Source: Blautia sp900556555
Lineage (GTDB): Bacteria; Bacillota; Clostridia; Lachnospirales; Lachnospiraceae
DNA length: 64,000 bases
Assembly: GCA_964250615.1 (NCBI GenBank)
Contig: CAXUGM010000015.1
Strand: one strand, 5' to 3'
Shown in pieces: positions 1 through 7,418 of the stretch. Position 1 is the stretch's first letter. Every line of letters begins with the position of its first letter. A program made the position numbers and the translations under genes. The notes beneath the pieces are model-generated. The model was not told the DNA's origin. It searched no databases and worked only from the letters and a program-made list of their open reading frames with translations.

Positions 1-666
1 AAGGTTTTGCTGGTATCTACACCGCGTGATTTTTATGTGCCGTTGTCTATTTCCAATGGAGTACCAGATAAGTTGACTCATGCAGGTATTTATGGAATTG
101 ACGTAAGTATGGAAACTTTGGAAATGTTGTATCAGACAGATATTGATTATTATTTCCGTGTGAATTTTAATGGATTTGAGAAGATTATCGATGCACTGGG
201 TGGTGTCACTATTGTTTCAGATTTTACTTTTGACTCCCAAAATTCAAAAGGATATTCTTTTGTAGAAGGTGAAAATGATGTGAATGGAGAGGCGGCACTG
301 GCTTTTGTAAGAGAGCGGTATGCATTTTCAGCAGGAGACCGCCAGCGTGGTAAAAACCAGCTTGCTGTCATTGAAGGTGTGATTAAAAAAGTCATGAGTC
401 CTGCATTATTACAGAATTATTCCAAGATTATGGAGAGTGTGGAAGGCAGCTTTGAAACCAGTGTTCCATACGATGTAATAGCTGGCCTTGTTCGTAAGCA
501 GCTTAATGAGGGCGGGCAGTGGACTGTAGAAAGTTATAGTGTAGACGGAAGCGGTGCTACCAAGAGACCATATTCTATGAGTGCGAATGCTTATGTTATG
601 ATTCCGAATATGGATACCGTAAATACAGCAATTGAAAAGATGAATCAAGTAAAAGAAGGAAAATAG
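1..666 (+). CDS. LytR-CpsA-Psr (LCP) family protein, 3' part
   Basis: The reading frame is open from the first base, so the gene starts upstream and about 221 codons are visible. LCP proteins are membrane-anchored enzymes that attach teichoic acid or other anionic glycopolymers to peptidoglycan. The visible part holds the STPRD stretch near the start, the block YFRVNFNGFEKIIDALGGV, and the block ALAFVRERYAF followed by GDRQRGKNQ, which carry the conserved Asp and Arg residues that bind the polyprenyl pyrophosphate substrate. The N-terminal cytoplasmic tail and membrane anchor lie outside the window. The C-terminus ends soon after the catalytic domain with no extra domain. The polymer it attaches cannot be told from the sequence. 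Confidence 0.9.
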   Translation, partial: KVLLVSTPRDFYVPLSISNGVPDKLTHAGIYGIDVSMETLEMLYQTDIDYYFRVNFNGFEKIIDALGGVTIVSDFTFDSQNSKGYSFVEGENDVNGEAALAFVRERYAFSAGDRQRGKNQLAVIEGVIKKVMSPALLQNYSKIMESVEGSFETSVPYDVIAGLVRKQLNEGGQWTVESYSVDGSGATKRPYSMSANAYVMIPNMDTVNTAIEKMNQVKEGK

Positions 667-690
667 ACGTTTTTTGTTATCGAAAAGAGA

Positions 691-755
691 AAAATAAGAA
701 TTGCCTGTAGAAAATCAAGTATAAAACACTGATTTTTACAGGCGATTCTTATTTT
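691..755. terminator. Long hairpin between convergent genes; copy A of a dispersed hairpin
   Basis: About 26-nt arms pair almost throughout (AAAATAAGAA with TTCTTATTTT, CCTGTA with TACAGG) around a short loop. It lies between the convergent LCP and HipA-like genes. The strand reading toward the LCP gene ends in a TTTTT tract, so it can serve as a terminator for the minus-strand gene and perhaps for both. A second hairpin at 63147-63213 has the same loop and the same overall shape. Confidence 0.7.
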
Positions 756-796
756 GAAATACGGTAAATAGTTAGTAACGTGCTAGTTCAATCGGC

Positions 797-1897
797 TCAA
801 AGAGACCCGGAATAATCATCATACCTTTTTAGATAATTATATCGTTTTGTAAACATTTCATAATATTGCGGCAATTTGGAAAACCATTCTTTTTTTATAT
901 CGTGAAGCTGATGCATGCCAATCTTTTTTACCGCTTCAGCAGCAGCCTCCTGCTGGTTCATTTTCACACCAAAAGTTGTCTGGCAGTTCGCTCCTTCCAT
1001 CGTATCATAGGAATAGAAGGCCTGATTAAAATCCATCAGTTTATGAAGTGCCACAGGTTTGTTGTTCGAGGTTTTGACCAAGACTCCCCAATTACCCCAA
1101 TGTCTGTCCGTATTTCCTACCAGATAATCTATGATGTTCATCATATAATAATTATGGCGGTCTAAGGATAAAATATATTTTTGAATATCTCGATCGTGAT
1201 TTTGGGCGTATATTTCCATGAGTTCCATAGAAGCAATTGAATAGTCCTTAGAGGTAATATTTTCGCTTCTTGTCACTTTTTCATGGTCAAAGATATCTTC
1301 TGTATAGACTACCTGAGAAACGTCAAAACACTGGCAGATTTTACTGGCAAGAAGTTCTCGCTCTACGGATTCGATTCCACCGTCTTTTAATAATACAAAA
1401 CCATTCTTGACTCTTTTCCAGGCTTTCGGAAAACATCCGTTGGTTGACAAATCCTTTGCAAGTTTTGCGTTGTCTACCGTGTATTGTCTACCTCGCAATG
1501 CAATATCAATAAAGGTATTATCCAAGTGATTTTCATACAGGTTCACTTCTTCAAAGGAAATCTTTTCTCCTTTTTTCTTTACCCAGAAAGGGTCGGTTAA
1601 GGATGCACATCGATAACTCAGGGCAATCTTTGCTCTTTCTTTATCTGTTACAGCCTGAGTCATTCCAATGCTGTTCAAGATTTCTTTTGCATAGGTTCGA
1701 TCTAGAGTAAGCACTCGGGTGGCACACCAATAATTAAAATTTGTAACGTTACTAACCAGACTATCAATATCTTCCTCTTCTTCAAAGTAGAGATTATAAG
1801 GCATGAAAGTTTTGTAGTAAATTATACAAAATCCTGTGTCATCAATTCGGGCTACTTTTCTGTTTTTATGCATAATCTCATATACAGTTTTGGCCAT
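797..1897 (-). CDS. HipA/PI-kinase-fold protein, stand-alone
   Basis: A protein of about 366 residues. Its C-terminal half has the catalytic-loop motif NTDRHWGN (around residue 262) and the metal-binding motif DFNQAF (around residue 289), which are the hallmarks of HipA-like and CtkA-like kinases. The N-terminal 150 residues are not recognisable and do not look like the usual HipA N-terminal domain. There is no HipB-like antitoxin or other small partner next to it, so a classic toxin-antitoxin pair is unlikely. The substrate is unknown. A GTG at 1900 is an alternative start with slightly better spacing to the AAGGAA ribosome site; the ATG at 1897 was preferred. It converges on the LCP gene. 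Confidence 0.6.
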   Translation of the reverse strand: MAKTVYEIMHKNRKVARIDDTGFCIIYYKTFMPYNLYFEEEEDIDSLVSNVTNFNYWCATRVLTLDRTYAKEILNSIGMTQAVTDKERAKIALSYRCASLTDPFWVKKKGEKISFEEVNLYENHLDNTFIDIALRGRQYTVDNAKLAKDLSTNGCFPKAWKRVKNGFVLLKDGGIESVERELLASKICQCFDVSQVVYTEDIFDHEKVTRSENITSKDYSIASMELMEIYAQNHDRDIQKYILSLDRHNYYMMNIIDYLVGNTDRHWGNWGVLVKTSNNKPVALHKLMDFNQAFYSYDTMEGANCQTTFGVKMNQQEAAAEAVKKIGMHQLHDIKKEWFSKLPQYYEMFTKRYNYLKRYDDYSGSL

Positions 1898-2092
1898 CAC
1901 ACATCACCGTTCCTTTTTCTTTATGCCACTATCTTATCACACAAGCAGACGATTTGTATAGGAAAAATCAATGGCTTTTCTTATACACTGCTTTAGAAAC
2001 GGGCAGATAGAGAAACAGGATATTGTTTTTACACAAATTGTGCAGAAAAGGAGAAAAGTGCCAGGGTTTTTGCCCCGATTTTTGCCGGCAGC
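1898..2092. other. Intergenic stretch without recognised content
   Basis: This is the divergent spacer between the HipA-like gene and the promoter of the downstream fusion gene. A weak extended -10 (TGATAAGAT) is visible on the minus strand around 1930-1940 and may drive the HipA-like gene, but no matching -35 was found. No open frame with a ribosome site was seen. Confidence 0.3.
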
Positions 2093-2121
2093 TTGCTTTT
2101 TTTGAAAAAATAGGATAAAAT
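2093..2121 (+). promoter_or_regulatory. Sigma-A-type promoter upstream of the NeuD/NahK-like fusion
   Basis: TTGCTT (2093-2098) and TAAAAT (2116-2121) are separated by 17 bp. The predicted start point lies just before a strong hairpin at 2134-2177, so transcripts from here would first meet a terminator. Confidence 0.5.
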
Positions 2122-2133
2122 AATGGAAAATTC

Positions 2134-2177
2134 AACTCCCTTTGTTTTTGAAGTAGAGAAAAGGGGAGTTCTTTTTT
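2134..2177 (+). terminator. Leader terminator / attenuator candidate
   Basis: The arms AACTCCC (2134-2140) and GGGAGTT (2164-2170), extended by TTT/AAA pairs, are followed by CTTTTTT. It sits between a promoter-like sequence and the start codon at 2234, with no plus-strand gene upstream to terminate. It is therefore a candidate attenuator, or the end of a very short RNA. Confidence 0.6.
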
Positions 2178-2233
2178 GTTGTGACAGATAAGAATGGGCT
2201 TGCAGGGAAAATGAATACAAAAGGAGAACATAC

Positions 2234-3862
2234 ATGAAACGCTTATTAATTATTGGGGCAGGCGGCTTCGGACAGATGATCCAGGAGACAGCAGGACTTT
2301 TGGGATATGAGGAGGCAGTGTTTTTGGATGATGCATCCAAGCATAAGGATGTAATCGGCAAGTGCTGCGATTATAAGAGTTTTTTGGCAAATTATGATAC
2401 GGCAGTGGCAGCACTTGGTGACAATGGACAGAGGCTTTACTGGACAGAGAAATTGATAGAGGCAGGTTATCAGGTGCCGGCAATCATTCACCCATCTGCT
2501 GTGGTAAGTCCGAGTGCCGTGATTGGAGCAGGAAGCTTTATCATGCAGAGAGCCGTAGTGAATACCCATACCGTCATTGAGCACGGAGTGCTGGTGAACA
2601 GTGGTGCAGTGGTAGACCATGATTCTCATGTGGCAAGAGGTGCACATATCGGACTTGGCAGTGTGGTGAAGGCCAATTGCAAGATTGCGGAGAAACGTAA
2701 GGTAGAAGAAGGGGAAGTGGTATTTTCTACCAGAAGAAAGATTGACGGTGTGACCAGCAGAAATCTGGAGGATGCATTATATGCTTTTGGTTTTGGTCCG
2801 CAGTGCAGTTATGTGAAGCCTTTTGGAGAAGGGCATATCAATGAAACCTATGCGGTTTATATGCCGACAGATAAAGGGGAAGAGTTTGCCTATATTCTGC
2901 AGCGTGTCAACAACAATGTATTCAAAGACCCGGCAGGTGTTATGGAGAATATTTTTGGGGTAACAGAATATCTTCGTAATGTTGTCAGAGAAGAAGGTGG
3001 GGATCCGGACAGAGAGACCTTATCCTGCATCAAGACAAAGAATGGATGTACCTACTTTGAGGACAGTGAAGGACAGCCTTGGAGAAGCTATCATTACATT
3101 CAAAATTCCGTATGCTATCAGCTAGTGGAAAATCCGGAGCAGTTTTATCAGTCCGGGGCAAGTTTTGGGCATTTCCTGAAACAGCTTGGCAGTTATCCGG
3201 CTGCCAGCTTAAAAGAGACTATCCCGAATTTCCATAACACAGTTAATCGTTTTGAAAACTTTGAGCTTGCTTTGAAACGTGATATCAAGAACCGTTCAGT
3301 GACCTGTAAACCAGAGATTCAGTTTGTGCTGGACCGAAAAGAAGATTGTAAGGTGCTGGTAGAGCAGCAGGAAAACGGAACTTTGCCAATCCGGGTTACG
3401 CATAATGATACAAAACTGAACAACATTTTATTTGATGCGGATACCGGAAAGGGACTTTGCATCATTGATCTGGATACTATTATGCCAGGATTAGCTGCCA
3501 ATGATTTCGGTGATTCCATCCGTTCTGGAGCAGCGACAGCAGAGGAAGATGAGAAAGATTTGAGCAAAATGCATTTCGATATTTCTCTGTATGAATTATA
3601 TACCAAAGGGTATTTGGAAGAAACCAGGGATGTACTGACACCGGAAGAAGTAGTAAGCCTTGCCTGGGGCGCCCGCCTTATGACATTAGAATGTGGTATG
3701 CGTTTCCTGACAGATTATCTTCAGGGCGATACGTATTTTAAGACCGCTTATCCGGAACATAATCTGGTCAGGGCACGCACCCAGTTCCGTCTGGTGGATG
3801 AGATGGAGCAGCAGTTTGACAAGATGATAGAAATTGCAGAAAAATATTACCGTGGATTATAA
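2234..3862 (+). CDS. Fusion of NeuD/PglD-like acyltransferase and NahK-like sugar kinase
   Basis: A 542-residue two-domain protein. Residues 1-80 form a PglD-type nucleotide-binding start (IIGAGGFGQ). Residues 83-165 are a hexapeptide left-handed helix (HPSAVVSPSAVIGAG, then VVDHDSHV with the likely catalytic His), typical of sialic-acid or bacillosamine pathway acetyltransferases. From about residue 173 the protein resembles choline-kinase-fold N-acetylhexosamine 1-kinases: GEGHINETY, THNDTKLNN (389-397, catalytic Asp) and IIDLDT (411-415, metal site). The kinase family works in GlcNAc/GalNAc salvage. The joint activity is inferred to be amino-sugar modification and is not demonstrated. AAGGAG lies 10 bp before the ATG. 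The end overlaps a small minus-strand gene by 6 bp. Confidence 0.75.
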   Translation: MKRLLIIGAGGFGQMIQETAGLLGYEEAVFLDDASKHKDVIGKCCDYKSFLANYDTAVAALGDNGQRLYWTEKLIEAGYQVPAIIHPSAVVSPSAVIGAGSFIMQRAVVNTHTVIEHGVLVNSGAVVDHDSHVARGAHIGLGSVVKANCKIAEKRKVEEGEVVFSTRRKIDGVTSRNLEDALYAFGFGPQCSYVKPFGEGHINETYAVYMPTDKGEEFAYILQRVNNNVFKDPAGVMENIFGVTEYLRNVVREEGGDPDRETLSCIKTKNGCTYFEDSEGQPWRSYHYIQNSVCYQLVENPEQFYQSGASFGHFLKQLGSYPAASLKETIPNFHNTVNRFENFELALKRDIKNRSVTCKPEIQFVLDRKEDCKVLVEQQENGTLPIRVTHNDTKLNNILFDADTGKGLCIIDLDTIMPGLAANDFGDSIRSGAATAEEDEKDLSKMHFDISLYELYTKGYLEETRDVLTPEEVVSLAWGARLMTLECGMRFLTDYLQGDTYFKTAYPEHNLVRARTQFRLVDEMEQQFDKMIEIAEKYYRGL

Positions 3863-4006
3863 AGAGGACTTTTTCTTATGCTGGTATTCTTTGATGAAAT
3901 GTTCTTGCTGGGTATCAGAAAGCTGCTTTTCGTAAGGGTTCTGCCTGCATAATGCAGATAAAATGAAAAAAAGAAATGAGATAGAAATGAGAAGGATCCA
4001 TACCAT
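3857..4006 (-). CDS. Small membrane protein, 49 aa
   Basis: A short gene with a very strong ribosome site (AAAGGAGGTG, 7 bp before the ATG at 4006). The product starts with a hydrophobic segment (residues 2-19, VWILLISISFLFFILSAL), has a Cys, and ends in a polar, charged tail with KKKSS. This looks like a single-pass membrane peptide with its tail in the cytoplasm. A longer frame starting at 4198 exists, but only the internal ATG has a ribosome site. I do not recognise the family. It overlaps the end of the fusion gene tail to tail and lies back to back with the tyrS leader. Confidence 0.6.
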   Translation of the reverse strand: MVWILLISISFLFFILSALCRQNPYEKQLSDTQQEHFIKEYQHKKKSSL

Positions 4007-4087
4007 AGAAGCACCTCCTTTCGCAATATGTTTTGTGCCTTTTATTATATAATATGCAGAAACAGCGTGCAATATGTAAAAGAATAC

Positions 4088-4117
4088 TTGACAAACACAC
4101 AAATGGTTGGTTATACT
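4088..4117 (+). promoter_or_regulatory. tyrS promoter
   Basis: TTGACA (4088-4093) and TATACT (4112-4117) with 18 bp between them. Transcription would start at about 4124, right at the beginning of the T-box leader. Confidence 0.8.
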
Positions 4118-4123
4118 GAAAAT

Positions 4124-4418
4124 CGATAGCAAAAGCAAAGAAGGGAACAAGTAGCTTGTCAGGAAATCTACAGAAAGCAGCCGGCAGATGAGAGGCACAG
4201 AGCGAGCGGCAGGTCGAATACATCCCGGAGCTTCACACCGAAACGTTTTTTATGCAGAGTAGGCTGTGACGGATTGGTGCACGTTAACGTACTTTGAGTA
4301 TCGCATAAGCTGTACTCACAGAGGCAGGCGGTGTGAACCGGTTGTGAAAAAAGGTGGTAACACGGGAAAGCATATGGCTCTCGTCCTTTTCAAATAAGAG
4401 AAGGATGGGAGCTTTTTT
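4124..4418 (+). ncRNA. T-box riboswitch (tyrosine) in the tyrS leader
   Basis: The leader carries the conserved T-box sequence AAGGTGGTAACACGGG at 4351-4366, followed by an intrinsic terminator (arms around 4376-4391 and 4397-4412, then TTTTTT). Stem I can be drawn with GGGA near 4143 pairing to TCCC near 4223. An AGTA bulge motif on the 5' side faces GAATAC on the 3' side. The codon UAC at 4219-4221 is the likely specifier and fits tyrosine. Uncharged tRNA-Tyr would pair with the specifier and the T-box bulge and allow readthrough into tyrS. Confidence 0.9.
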
Positions 4419-4472
4419 GAATTTATCAGGGAAACTCAATCCTTCGAAAAAAGATAAAAAAGGAGAATGGAT

Positions 4473-5696
4473 ATGACAATTTATGATGAATTAGTTGCCA
4501 GAGGTCTCATTGCCCAGGTGACAGATGAAGAAGAAATCAAAGAATTAGTAAACAACGGAAAAGCAACTTTTTATATCGGATTCGACCCTACTGCGGACAG
4601 TCTCCATGTAGGCCATTTCATGGCACTTTGTCTGATGAAACGTCTGCAGATGGCAGGAAATAAGCCGATTGCCCTGATTGGCGGCGGAACAGGATATATC
4701 GGTGACCCATCTGGAAGAACGGATATGCGTTCTATGATGACACCGGAAACCATTCAGCATAACTGTGACTGTTTCAAAAAACAGATGGAGCGTTTTATTG
4801 ACTTTTCAGAAGGAAAAGCCCTGATGGTAAACAATGCAGACTGGCTTCTTGACCTGAATTATGTGGATGTCTTAAGAGAAATCGGACCTCACTTCTCTGT
4901 AAACCGTATGCTGACTGCAGAGTGCTACAAACAGCGTATGGAAAAAGGTCTTAGCTTCTTGGAATTTAACTACATGATCATGCAGAGCTATGACTTCTAC
5001 GCATTATACCAGAAATACGGCTGTAACATGCAGTTCGGCGGGGATGACCAGTGGAGCAATATGCTGGGTGGTACAGAACTGATCCGCCGTAAATTGGGCA
5101 AAGATGCATATGCTATGACCATTACCCTGCTTCTGAACTCAGAAGGTAAGAAAATGGGTAAGACACAGTCTGGTGCTGTATGGCTGGATCCAAATAAGAC
5201 ATCTCCATTTGATTTCTACCAGTACTGGAGAAATGTGGCAGATGCAGATGTATTAAAATGCATCCGTATGCTTACTTTCCTTCCATTGGAACAGATTGAT
5301 GAGATGGATCAGTGGGAAGGAAGCCAGTTAAATCAGGCGAAAGAAATCCTGGCATACGAACTGACTGCACTGGTTCACGGTGAGGAAGAAGCGAAAAAAG
5401 CTCAGGAAGCAGCAAGAGCTTTATTCTCCAGCGGAAATGCAGCAAATATGCCATCTGCTCAGATTAAGGAAGAAGATTTAACAGATGGAAATATTGATTT
5501 GATCTCTCTTCTGGTAAACAGTGGGCTTGCCAATACACGTTCTGAAGCAAGACGTGCCATTGAGCAGGGAGGTGTGTCTGTAGACGGAGAAAAGATTACT
5601 GATATCAAATATCAGCTTGCAGGAGAAAAACTGCAGGGAGACGGTATTGTATTGAAAAAAGGTAAGAAAAACTTCAGAAAAGTAACCATGGCATAA
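4473..5696 (+). CDS. tyrS: Tyrosyl-tRNA synthetase
   Basis: Charges tRNA-Tyr with tyrosine. The class I signature HVGH is at residues 45-48 and the KMSKS-type loop reads KMGKT, followed by the family-typical AVWLDPNKTSPFDFYQYW. The last ~65 residues (SRSEARRAIEQGGVSVDG and following) form an S4 RNA-binding domain. The length of 407 residues is normal. An upstream in-frame ATG at 4467 lies only 1 bp from the AGGAG site, while the ATG at 4473 has 7 bp spacing, so the latter was taken. The gene is controlled by the T-box leader and ends at a clear terminator. Confidence 0.97.
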   Translation: MTIYDELVARGLIAQVTDEEEIKELVNNGKATFYIGFDPTADSLHVGHFMALCLMKRLQMAGNKPIALIGGGTGYIGDPSGRTDMRSMMTPETIQHNCDCFKKQMERFIDFSEGKALMVNNADWLLDLNYVDVLREIGPHFSVNRMLTAECYKQRMEKGLSFLEFNYMIMQSYDFYALYQKYGCNMQFGGDDQWSNMLGGTELIRRKLGKDAYAMTITLLLNSEGKKMGKTQSGAVWLDPNKTSPFDFYQYWRNVADADVLKCIRMLTFLPLEQIDEMDQWEGSQLNQAKEILAYELTALVHGEEEAKKAQEAARALFSSGNAANMPSAQIKEEDLTDGNIDLISLLVNSGLANTRSEARRAIEQGGVSVDGEKITDIKYQLAGEKLQGDGIVLKKGKKNFRKVTMA

Positions 5697-5703
5697 AATA
5701 GAA

Positions 5704-5758
5704 TGTCCCATGAAGCGTGTCCATTGTTTGGATGTCTGCTTCATGGGGCAGTTTTTTT
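5704..5758 (+). terminator. tyrS terminator
   Basis: The arms TGTCCCATGAAGC and GCTTCATGGGGCA (5738-5750) pair along 13 bp, followed by seven T. Confidence 0.9.
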
Positions 5759-5768
5759 GAATAGATAC

Positions 5769-6311
5769 TTAACAAATCGAAGTCAGTTCGCCTGTTACGG
5801 AATCCATAACAAAGCCCTGGATGGTAACATCTCTTGGCATGAGTGGGTGTTCTGTTAGTGTTGCTACGGTTTCACGGACAGATTCTTCAGAGGAAGAAAA
5901 GCCACCCAGCCATTTGTTTAAATCAATGCCGCTTCGGCGGACAATATCGATGTGTTCCTTGGGGATTCCGCGGCTTATGAGTTTTTCCAGCATTTCTTCT
6001 GCGTCCATGCCCTGAACGCCACAATCAGTATGGCCGATGACCATGATTTCCTCAACACCAAGCTCCAGAATCGCCACCAGGAGGCTGCGGACAACGCTTC
6101 CGTAAGGGTGTGTTGTGACACCACCGGCATTTTTGATGATTTTGGCATCCCCGTTTTTGATTCCTAAAGCTGCCGGGAGAAGTGCTGTCAGTCTGGCATC
6201 CATGCAGGTAAGGATTGCTAATTTTTTATCAGGATATTTGCTGGTGATATAGGGCTTGTATTCTTCGTTTTTTACAAATGTCTCGTTATATTCTAGTATT
6301 TTCTGAATCAT
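5769..6311 (-). CDS. Beta-class carbonic anhydrase
   Basis: Interconverts CO2 and bicarbonate in the cytoplasm. The zinc ligands of the beta class are all visible: Cys36 and the Asp38/Arg40 dyad in CMDAR, and His94 and Cys97 in HTDCG. At 180 residues it is a short, bacterial plant-type-like form without a signal peptide. It could supply bicarbonate to carboxylating enzymes; the biotin carboxyltransferase operon 1 kb away makes that plausible but is not proof. AAGGAGG precedes the ATG by about 10 bp. It is a single gene with its own promoter. Confidence 0.93.
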   Translation of the reverse strand: MIQKILEYNETFVKNEEYKPYITSKYPDKKLAILTCMDARLTALLPAALGIKNGDAKIIKNAGGVTTHPYGSVVRSLLVAILELGVEEIMVIGHTDCGVQGMDAEEMLEKLISRGIPKEHIDIVRRSGIDLNKWLGGFSSSEESVRETVATLTEHPLMPRDVTIQGFVMDSVTGELTSIC

Positions 6312-6344
6312 AGGTGAAAAACCTCCTTTTGCTGTTATAAGCTG

Positions 6345-6373
6345 ATTATAATTTCTGGACTCCGGTTATGCAA
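6345..6373 (-). promoter_or_regulatory. Carbonic anhydrase promoter
   Basis: On the minus strand TTGCAT (6373-6368) and TATAAT (6350-6345) are separated by exactly 17 bp. The remaining spacer up to 6600 is AT-rich with no feature I can support. Confidence 0.75.
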
Positions 6374-6600
6374 GAAAAACCTTGTGTTTTGTCTGCCGCT
6401 GTAGTAAAATGAGGTCAAATAAACAAGTCTGCACTGCATTTTCTGGCATGTGTCATTTGATTTCAATTTTGTTTTTCTGTATTTTTTTCTTAATGTTCCA
6501 TTATCTTATCTTTTTTATCACATTTCTTGATTTTCCTGGATAAAGTAGTAAAAAGAAGAAAAAATACCGGTATGCAGGTGCGGGCAGAAAGAGGCTGTCT

Positions 6601-7230
6601 ATGAAAAAAGAAGGGATTTTATTCCAGGGGCTCTGCATACAGGAGGATTGTCAGCAGGATTTCTTAGAAGAAGAGGGCGTTTACTGTGGCAAAAAGGTTT
6701 CTTTTCAAAAAGCAAAACGATGTTATGTGGATAGTACCTATTTCCTGCTTTATGGTATTTGCAAAAATAGGAAGTGCAGGGAATTGGTTCAGGGCATGGA
6801 AGATGAGTGGCGGAATTATCTGCAGGAGCGGGCAAGGAAAAGCCGGTACCAGGGAGATGTGTTTTGGCACAGTCTGTCCTGTGAGGAACGGGAATGTGCC
6901 CAGGCAGCACTGGGGCTTCTGGAAGATATCCGTGATGGGGAGAAGGATCGGGCAGAGCTAGCCTGGATCGGATTCTGGTATCTGGTTTATAAGGGATTTC
7001 ATGAGATATACGGTTTTTTGAAAGACCGTTTTGAGACCAGATTTCAGATTTTGTGCAGGCTTGCAAAGGAGAACAATCAGGAGCCCTTTCATGGAATCAG
7101 TTATCTGTGTATGGAATTTCTGTTTGCAGAAGAACTGGGGGTGGAAATCGAGAAAAACGAGCCTTATTCGGCCTTACGCCAGTGCATGCAAAAATGCATT
7201 AATAAGTGGGAAAGTTCCTGGGAATATTGA
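6601..7230 (+). CDS. Protein of unknown function, Cys-rich, 209 aa
   Basis: A reading frame of good length with ordinary codon use but only a weak ribosome site (AAGAGG, 7 bp before the ATG). The product is cytoplasmic, has about ten Cys and many aromatic and charged residues, and shows no signal peptide or convincing membrane span (a WIGFWYLVY stretch in the middle is too short). Cys pairs such as CIQEDC and CKNRKC at the N-terminus could bind metal, but no known motif is matched. It stands alone, ahead of the decarboxylase operon promoter. I do not recognise the family. Confidence 0.55.
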   Translation: MKKEGILFQGLCIQEDCQQDFLEEEGVYCGKKVSFQKAKRCYVDSTYFLLYGICKNRKCRELVQGMEDEWRNYLQERARKSRYQGDVFWHSLSCEERECAQAALGLLEDIRDGEKDRAELAWIGFWYLVYKGFHEIYGFLKDRFETRFQILCRLAKENNQEPFHGISYLCMEFLFAEELGVEIEKNEPYSALRQCMQKCINKWESSWEY

Positions 7231-7253
7231 TGTTAAAACTTTGTCAAAACCTA

Positions 7254-7282
7254 TTGAAAAAAAGCCGGAAACAAGGTACAAT
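7254..7282 (+). promoter_or_regulatory. Promoter of the decarboxylase operon
   Basis: TTGAAA (7254-7259) and TACAAT (7277-7282) with 17 bp between. It starts a leader of roughly 130 nt. Confidence 0.75.
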
Positions 7283-7338
7283 TATACTCGGCAGAAATTG
7301 GTTTTACTTATGTAGCGTAATGCAGTGAACCAGCAGGT

Positions 7339-7386
7339 GATTTCTGCACAAAAACCGGATGGAATCACAGAAAACGTGCAGAAATC
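7339..7386 (+). promoter_or_regulatory. Leader stem-loop of the decarboxylase operon
   Basis: The 11-nt arms GATTTCTGCAC and GTGCAGAAATC are perfectly complementary and enclose a 26-nt loop, ending about 30 nt before the first start codon. There is no T tract, so it is not a terminator. It may stabilise or regulate the mRNA. Confidence 0.45.
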
Positions 7387-7418
7387 CCGGTAAATATATT
7401 TAAATGGAGGGCTGATTA

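Noticed and set aside
797..1897. HipBA toxin-antitoxin module
   Set aside because: No HTH antitoxin gene on either side and no usual HipA N-terminal domain.
3915..4223. Longer minus-strand frames across the tyrS promoter and leader
   Set aside because: They run through the T-box and promoter and lack a ribosome site; only the 49-codon frame starting at 4006 has one.
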